A DNA stretch of 64,000 bases from Lewinellaceae bacterium. GTDB lineage: Bacteria; Bacteroidota; Bacteroidia; Chitinophagales; Saprospiraceae. The position numbers and the translations under genes were made by a program. The stretch spans positions 496,001 to 560,000 of the forward strand of contig JACJYQ010000003.1 of assembly GCA_020636025.1 (NCBI GenBank), in the 5' to 3' direction. The number at the start of each line of letters is the position of its first letter. The first letter of the stretch is position 1. The notes below the pieces were generated by a model. That model made no database searches. It was not told where the DNA came from and saw nothing but the letters and a program-made list of their open reading frames with translations. Shown piece after piece: positions 60,207 to 64,000 of the stretch.

Positions 60207-61136
60207 ATGAATTTCAATCTGAGAAAAGGAGCGTTTTGCTCCTTGCTGCTCACTTGTTTCGCTGCCGGTATTTCAGCACAAACTGTGTCGGATGCCATCA
60301 TGATGAAACAAAAGGAAATCTGTGCTGCATTAGTGTATGAGCACGGTTCTTTCGACCACTATTGGGAAGGCACTTACCTACGAACCAATGGAACCATCCA
60401 AACCGTAAAAATAAACTCTGTAGCCGCCATGGCCGCGATTGGTCTCCACAACAGAGTAAACCTGCTTGTTTCAGTACCTTATGTACAAACAAAATCGACT
60501 GTGCCAAACGGTGGGTTTTTCAAAGGAGCCAAAGGGTTTCAGGATATAAGTCTGGCATTAAAAGGTCAGATCCTGGAGAAACAACTCGGCGCCGGTAAAC
60601 TCGCCCTGTTGGCAACAGCGGGTTTTTCTACTCCTTTGACCAACTATCTATCCGATTACCGGCCGTACAGCATTGGTTTTGGAGCCAATGAATACAATGG
60701 ACGCGCCATTTTGCAGTACAAGCTGGACAAAGGATTGTACCTGCGCAGCTCCCTGGCATACCTTCATCGTGGACAAACCAAAGCCGAGCGAGATTATTAT
60801 TACAACAACGGCAGCTATTATACGCCATGGATGGATGTGCCCAGCGCCTGGAATTTCGATGCGATTATTGGCTATTGGATGCTCAATTACCAGCTGAAAG
60901 TGGAAGCCAATTACGTTGGTTTGAAATCTACCTCAGGTGACGATGTGCGGCCTTACAATGCTGCCCAGCCAACCAATAAGGTTCAATTCGATCAGGTGGG
61001 AGCTTCAGTCCAATACTATCCAAAATCATTTAAAGGCTTGGGTGGCCTCCTGTATATCCGTCAACTGATCAATGGACGAAACACAGGTAAAGTCACCTCA
61101 TTTGGAGCCGGACTTACTTACCAGTTCAAAATTTAA
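60207..61136 (+). CDS. Outer-membrane beta-barrel protein upstream of a PAP2 lipoprotein
   Basis: The 309-residue protein has a signal peptide (CSLLLTCFAAGISAQ). The mature part has many amphipathic strands with aromatic girdles and ends in FGAGLTYQFKI, typical of an outer-membrane barrel similar to transporter-like MetA-pathway proteins. It is followed by the PAP2 lipoprotein gene 64 bases downstream on the same strand, suggesting a shared operon. The transported substrate is unknown. Confidence 0.75.
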   Translation: MNFNLRKGAFCSLLLTCFAAGISAQTVSDAIMMKQKEICAALVYEHGSFDHYWEGTYLRTNGTIQTVKINSVAAMAAIGLHNRVNLLVSVPYVQTKSTVPNGGFFKGAKGFQDISLALKGQILEKQLGAGKLALLATAGFSTPLTNYLSDYRPYSIGFGANEYNGRAILQYKLDKGLYLRSSLAYLHRGQTKAERDYYYNNGSYYTPWMDVPSAWNFDAIIGYWMLNYQLKVEANYVGLKSTSGDDVRPYNAAQPTNKVQFDQVGASVQYYPKSFKGLGGLLYIRQLINGRNTGKVTSFGAGLTYQFKI

Positions 61137-61200
61137 GGCCAGTCTTTCATCAGGTAACTAACAGATGAAGGATACATCCTTCATAAATTTAACATTCAAC

Positions 61201-62751
61201 ATGAGCTATATACGATACGCTAATTTCTATTTCTTTTTCGCCCTATTGGGGGTTTTGATTATTTCCTCCTGTGAAAAAGACCTGCCTACGCGGGCAGATT
61301 ACAGTGATTATACCTTTAACAAACTGGATGAAAACGGAGGTGCCTGGAAACCGGTACTGCTAGATTCAGCCGCCCAAATTGCCATACCGGTTCCGGAAGA
61401 TGTAACTTCTTCTGCCTATATGGATGAATTAACCGACCTGCGTTCCAGTTCATCAAATCTTACCAGCGAACAACAGGAAGCGGTTGCGTACTGGACCAAT
61501 AACCCTGTCCTGCGCTGGAATGAAATTGCGCTGGAATTGGTGGCCAAATACAACCTCATTCCCGGGCCAAATGACGATGGAACCTATACTTTACCCAACC
61601 CGGCTGACCCTGGCGCCACTCCCAACTTCCCTTTTGCGCACCCGCCTTATGCTGTTCGTGCCTTGTCCTATCTGAGTGTAGCGCAATTTGACGGACTAAT
61701 CAGCGCCTGGCATTACAAATACCTGTACAACCGTCCTTCGCCATCGATAACAGACAATACCATTGCTACTGCTTATGCAGATAACAGGCTGCCTTCCTAC
61801 CCGTCTGAAGGAGCGGTGGTCGCTGTTGTTTCCAGAGAAATATTGACAGCTATGTTTCCGCTTGAGGCAGATTATCTGGCTGAAAAGGCTAGAGAGCAAA
61901 TGGAGAGCCTGAAATGGGCAGGTGTGAATGTCAACAGTGATATTGCTGCCGGAGAAATGATTGGTACTGGTATTTCCGCATTGGCAAAAGCCAGAGCAGC
62001 TAACGATGGCATGAAGTTCGCCCAGTGCCCAAAACCAGTTTCCGATTCGATAAAAGCAGCAGCTTTCGCTCGCTTTGGCTGGCAGTGGGACAATCTAGAA
62101 GTGCCTGCTCGTCCGGTTGGTCTCACCCCATTATTCGGTCGGGTTCAATTGTGGAATATCCCAACGGTAGAGGAAGTTCGCCCTCCGGTGCCACCAGCTC
62201 CGGGTTCTGCAGAGTATGAAGCAGATGTAGTGTTGTTGGAAAATTATGCTGATAATATGACTACTGAATGGCGGGCCATCGCCAATTTCTGGCAGGATGG
62301 ATTGGGAACCTACACACCACCCGGTCACTGGAACCGTTTTGCCAAAGAGTATTCCATTAAATACAGCCTTAATCCGTTACGCACAGCCCGGGTATTTGCC
62401 TATTTGAATATGGCCATGATGGATGGCGGAATCAGTTGCTGGGATGCAAAATACTACTACCACTATCCCAGGCCAATCAATTTGATTCCCGATTTTAAAA
62501 CCATCGCGGGTACGCCTAATTTTCCCAGCTATACTTCAGGGCACAGTGTATTCTCAGCTGCAGGAGCAGAAGTGATGACCTATATGTTCCCGGAAGAAGG
62601 TTCGATTTTCAGGGATTGGGCCCTGGAGGCAGCCATTTCCCGGGTTTATGGCGGCATCCACTGGTCATTCGATGCTACAGTAGGAACCCAACAGGGCAAG
62701 AATTGCGCCGCATACACCCTCGCCGTGGCTCAGGCAGACGGAGCTGACTAG
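61201..62751 (+). CDS. PAP2/vanadium-haloperoxidase-like lipoprotein with degenerate first lobe
   Basis: The 516-residue protein has a lipobox LIISSC (C24). The C-terminal lobe holds all three vanadate/phosphate motifs: K417-x6-R424-P425, S446-G447-H448, and R481 with H487 and D491 in RVYGGIHWSFD. An N-terminal lobe mirrors this layout in degraded form (KYLYNRP at 173-179, PSEG at 201-204, NSD at 245-247). It is either a haloperoxidase or an acid phosphatase; sequence alone does not decide. ATG 61201 is chosen over 61165. The gene ends at a word-repeat hairpin. Confidence 0.9.
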   Translation: MSYIRYANFYFFFALLGVLIISSCEKDLPTRADYSDYTFNKLDENGGAWKPVLLDSAAQIAIPVPEDVTSSAYMDELTDLRSSSSNLTSEQQEAVAYWTNNPVLRWNEIALELVAKYNLIPGPNDDGTYTLPNPADPGATPNFPFAHPPYAVRALSYLSVAQFDGLISAWHYKYLYNRPSPSITDNTIATAYADNRLPSYPSEGAVVAVVSREILTAMFPLEADYLAEKAREQMESLKWAGVNVNSDIAAGEMIGTGISALAKARAANDGMKFAQCPKPVSDSIKAAAFARFGWQWDNLEVPARPVGLTPLFGRVQLWNIPTVEEVRPPVPPAPGSAEYEADVVLLENYADNMTTEWRAIANFWQDGLGTYTPPGHWNRFAKEYSIKYSLNPLRTARVFAYLNMAMMDGGISCWDAKYYYHYPRPINLIPDFKTIAGTPNFPSYTSGHSVFSAAGAEVMTYMFPEEGSIFRDWALEAAISRVYGGIHWSFDATVGTQQGKNCAAYTLAVAQADGAD

Positions 62752-62926
62752 TGTTGAGTGTTGAGTGCGGAGTGTTGAGTGCGGAATTTTATCGCTGGAC
62801 TTGGGATCGAGATGATGTTTTGCTTTTATGCCAGATCAATTTTTGGATATAAAGCCATGAACTCCCTATGCGTTGTAAATTTGATAAAATTCCGCACTCC
62901 GCACTCCGCACTCCGCACTCATCAAT
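62750..62926. repeat. GTGCGGA-word inverted repeat between convergent genes
   Basis: Left words GTGTTGA/GTGCGGA (62750-62793) pair with CCGCACT words on the right (62883-62926). The ends TGCGGAATTTTATC and its complement match perfectly. The serine hydrolase stop (62922-62924) lies inside the right arm; the PAP2 stop lies at the left edge. Confidence 0.8.
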
Positions 62927-64000
62927 ACTTCTCCAGATCCAGCAACTCATAATCGTCCTGAATCAGCACGTTGTGTTTGTCGTTCACCCAGGTACCCATG
63001 TCTACGTTGAACCAGCGGGCCTCAGCTTCTGTGGCAGGTTCCCATAAACCGGCGAATTTTCTGACGGTGCCATCGACGTAAGTCTCTACATCTATGAGTC
63101 GATAGCCGGCGTCAACCCGCTGGCGACAGAGGTCGATAAAATCATCCTGGGAGTAGCCACGGTTTAACAGTGATGTTCCGGTTCCCAGCCATACGCCGGC
63201 CCACTTGCGGTTTACTCCTTTGGTATAGGTTTCTATATCAATCAGTTTTTTTCCGGCTTCTTTCATTTCAAAATATTTATCACCGAAGTCGTCGGTGCTG
63301 TAGTCGCGGTACATGGCATAGGTGCCGCTATTGTTGGCCTGGAAAATGCCGGCCCATTTGGTTACAGTTCCGCTCTTATAGGCTTCAATATCTATCAGGC
63401 GTCGTCCGGCATTGTTTTCTTCCTGCCATTTGTCAAAAAAATCATTGGTGCCAAAATTTCGCCATAAGGAGGTGCTGGTGCCTCCTTTGTGGAAAATACC
63501 ATCCCATTTACGTACGGTTCCATCGAGGTATGTCTCCATATCGATCAAGTACCAACCTTTGTCTTTTAGCGCATTCCTTTCCGACAGGAAATCGTCATGG
63601 TTCAAGCCGCGCCGTACAACCGTTTCTGCAGCATTGCCAGTTTGGCGCCACACAGATACCATTCTTTCCCCGCATTCTGTTTTACCGTCATTGTCGTTGG
63701 TAGGTAAGTCGGAAGTATTAAATCCATACCCCATGAGTTTGAGCAGCTTTTCACCCACTCTGTAGGCGTCTCCGCTGTCTCCGGTATTCATCATGACACA
63801 GACGCCATTACCATCACCGGGGAAAAAGCCCATGTAGGTACGCACATCGTCGTGTGCTCCACCGTGGTAAATATAACTGCTGTTGTTTACGGTCTTTTTC
63901 TTGAAGCCATATATGTAGTTGTTATTATCATTTGAGAAAGTAACGTCTTGCCAGAGAGCATAGGACAAAGGGATGAATTCATTGCTTATCACACCTTCCA
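62922..64000 (-). CDS. Serine hydrolase (beta-lactamase fold) C-terminus with BTRD repeats, 5' end outside window
   Basis: The visible 359 codons begin inside the gene: the frame is open to the edge without a true start, so the N-terminal catalytic Ser-x-x-Lys lies outside. Residues just inside are the C-terminal end of a class C/penicillin-binding-like fold, with the KTG-box equivalent YHGGAHDDVRTYMGFFPG. Four bacterial tandem repeats (BTRD1 type, ~45 residues each, with phrases such as LIDIEAYKSGTVTKWAGIF) follow, and the protein ends LEKY. Such repeats also occur in fungal polyglycine hydrolases. The target is unknown; a secreted peptidase is possible. Confidence 0.82.
   Translation of the reverse strand, partial: EGVISNEFIPLSYALWQDVTFSNDNNNYIYGFKKKTVNNSSYIYHGGAHDDVRTYMGFFPGDGNGVCVMMNTGDSGDAYRVGEKLLKLMGYGFNTSDLPTNDNDGKTECGERMVSVWRQTGNAAETVVRRGLNHDDFLSERNALKDKGWYLIDMETYLDGTVRKWDGIFHKGGTSTSLWRNFGTNDFFDKWQEENNAGRRLIDIEAYKSGTVTKWAGIFQANNSGTYAMYRDYSTDDFGDKYFEMKEAGKKLIDIETYTKGVNRKWAGVWLGTGTSLLNRGYSQDDFIDLCRQRVDAGYRLIDVETYVDGTVRKFAGLWEPATEAEARWFNVDMGTWVNDKHNVLIQDDYELLDLEKY

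Noticed and set aside
1..64000. tRNA or rRNA genes.
   Set aside because: No stretch with a T-loop and acceptor-stem arrangement or rRNA-like conserved segment was recognised by eye; a dedicated scan was not possible.

Overview
The window reads as chromosomal DNA from a member of the Bacteroidota, probably a Saprospiria/Chitinophagia-type organism. The support is: at least eleven exported proteins with C-terminal type IX secretion (T9SS) type-A sorting domains, a TonB-dependent receptor with a carboxypeptidase-like N-domain, Bacteroidota-style -7 boxes (TAnnTTTG and variants), no strong Shine-Dalgarno signals, and several TTG/GTG starts. No tRNA, rRNA, CRISPR array, integrase or transposase was seen. 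Genus cannot be fixed from sequence alone.

Layout. 0-11.9 kb: a truncated vanadium-haloperoxidase-like gene, a PyrR-like phosphoribosyltransferase, parE, a fatty-acid desaturase, a secreted metzincin-like protein, an outer-membrane barrel, uvrC, a four-helix-bundle protein and an exported LigB-type dioxygenase. 12-17 kb: a large T9SS adhesin, an uncharacterised helical protein and pyrD. 17-18.9 kb: an AT-rich islet with a lipoprotein and the 'mobile mystery' A/B (XRE + Fic) pair, flanked on both sides by the 3' end of pyrD. 19-22.2 kb: a sulfide:quinone reductase divergent from a two-gene YeeE/YedE sulfur transporter and a YjdF-like membrane protein. 22.2-28.6 kb: a Tat-type pirin, a DEAD-box helicase, an ABA4-like protein, nadC, two thioredoxin-fold proteins, an M15 peptidase lipoprotein and an NTF2-like protein. 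28.6-33.5 kb: a GH109-type Tat protein bracketed by GC-rich hairpin arrays, then a lipoprotein coupled to a TonB receptor. 34-48.5 kb: a T9SS-rich block containing two delta-60-repeat proteins, an ABC exporter, a DUF2306 protein, a FIMAH/thrombospondin-3-like protein, a second copy of the helical family, and a fibronectin-III protein followed by two near-identical propeller proteins. 48.7-64 kb: a di-heme peroxidase with a sorting domain, a 50-residue membrane ORF, PepD, an orphan coiled-coil protein, a duplicated alpha-beta-barrel protein, an intradiol dioxygenase with a sorting domain, a LytTR two-component pair, a large DUF11-like T9SS protein, a barrel protein plus PAP2/haloperoxidase lipoprotein, and a serine hydrolase with tandem BTRD repeats.

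The strongest non-gene signal is a family of low-complexity inverted repeats sitting at gene ends. They often supply the stop codons of the flanking genes and form arms of up to 40 bp of perfect complementarity. Two of these sites have apparently received inserted genes: the Fic islet between pyrD and the sulfide reductase, and the four-helix-bundle gene between uvrC and the LigB dioxygenase. The pyrD-tail duplication is the clearest evidence of genetic mobility in the window. A second theme is surface export: four proteins carry Tat-like N-termini, and at least two redox enzymes (di-heme peroxidase, intradiol dioxygenase) carry T9SS sorting tails.
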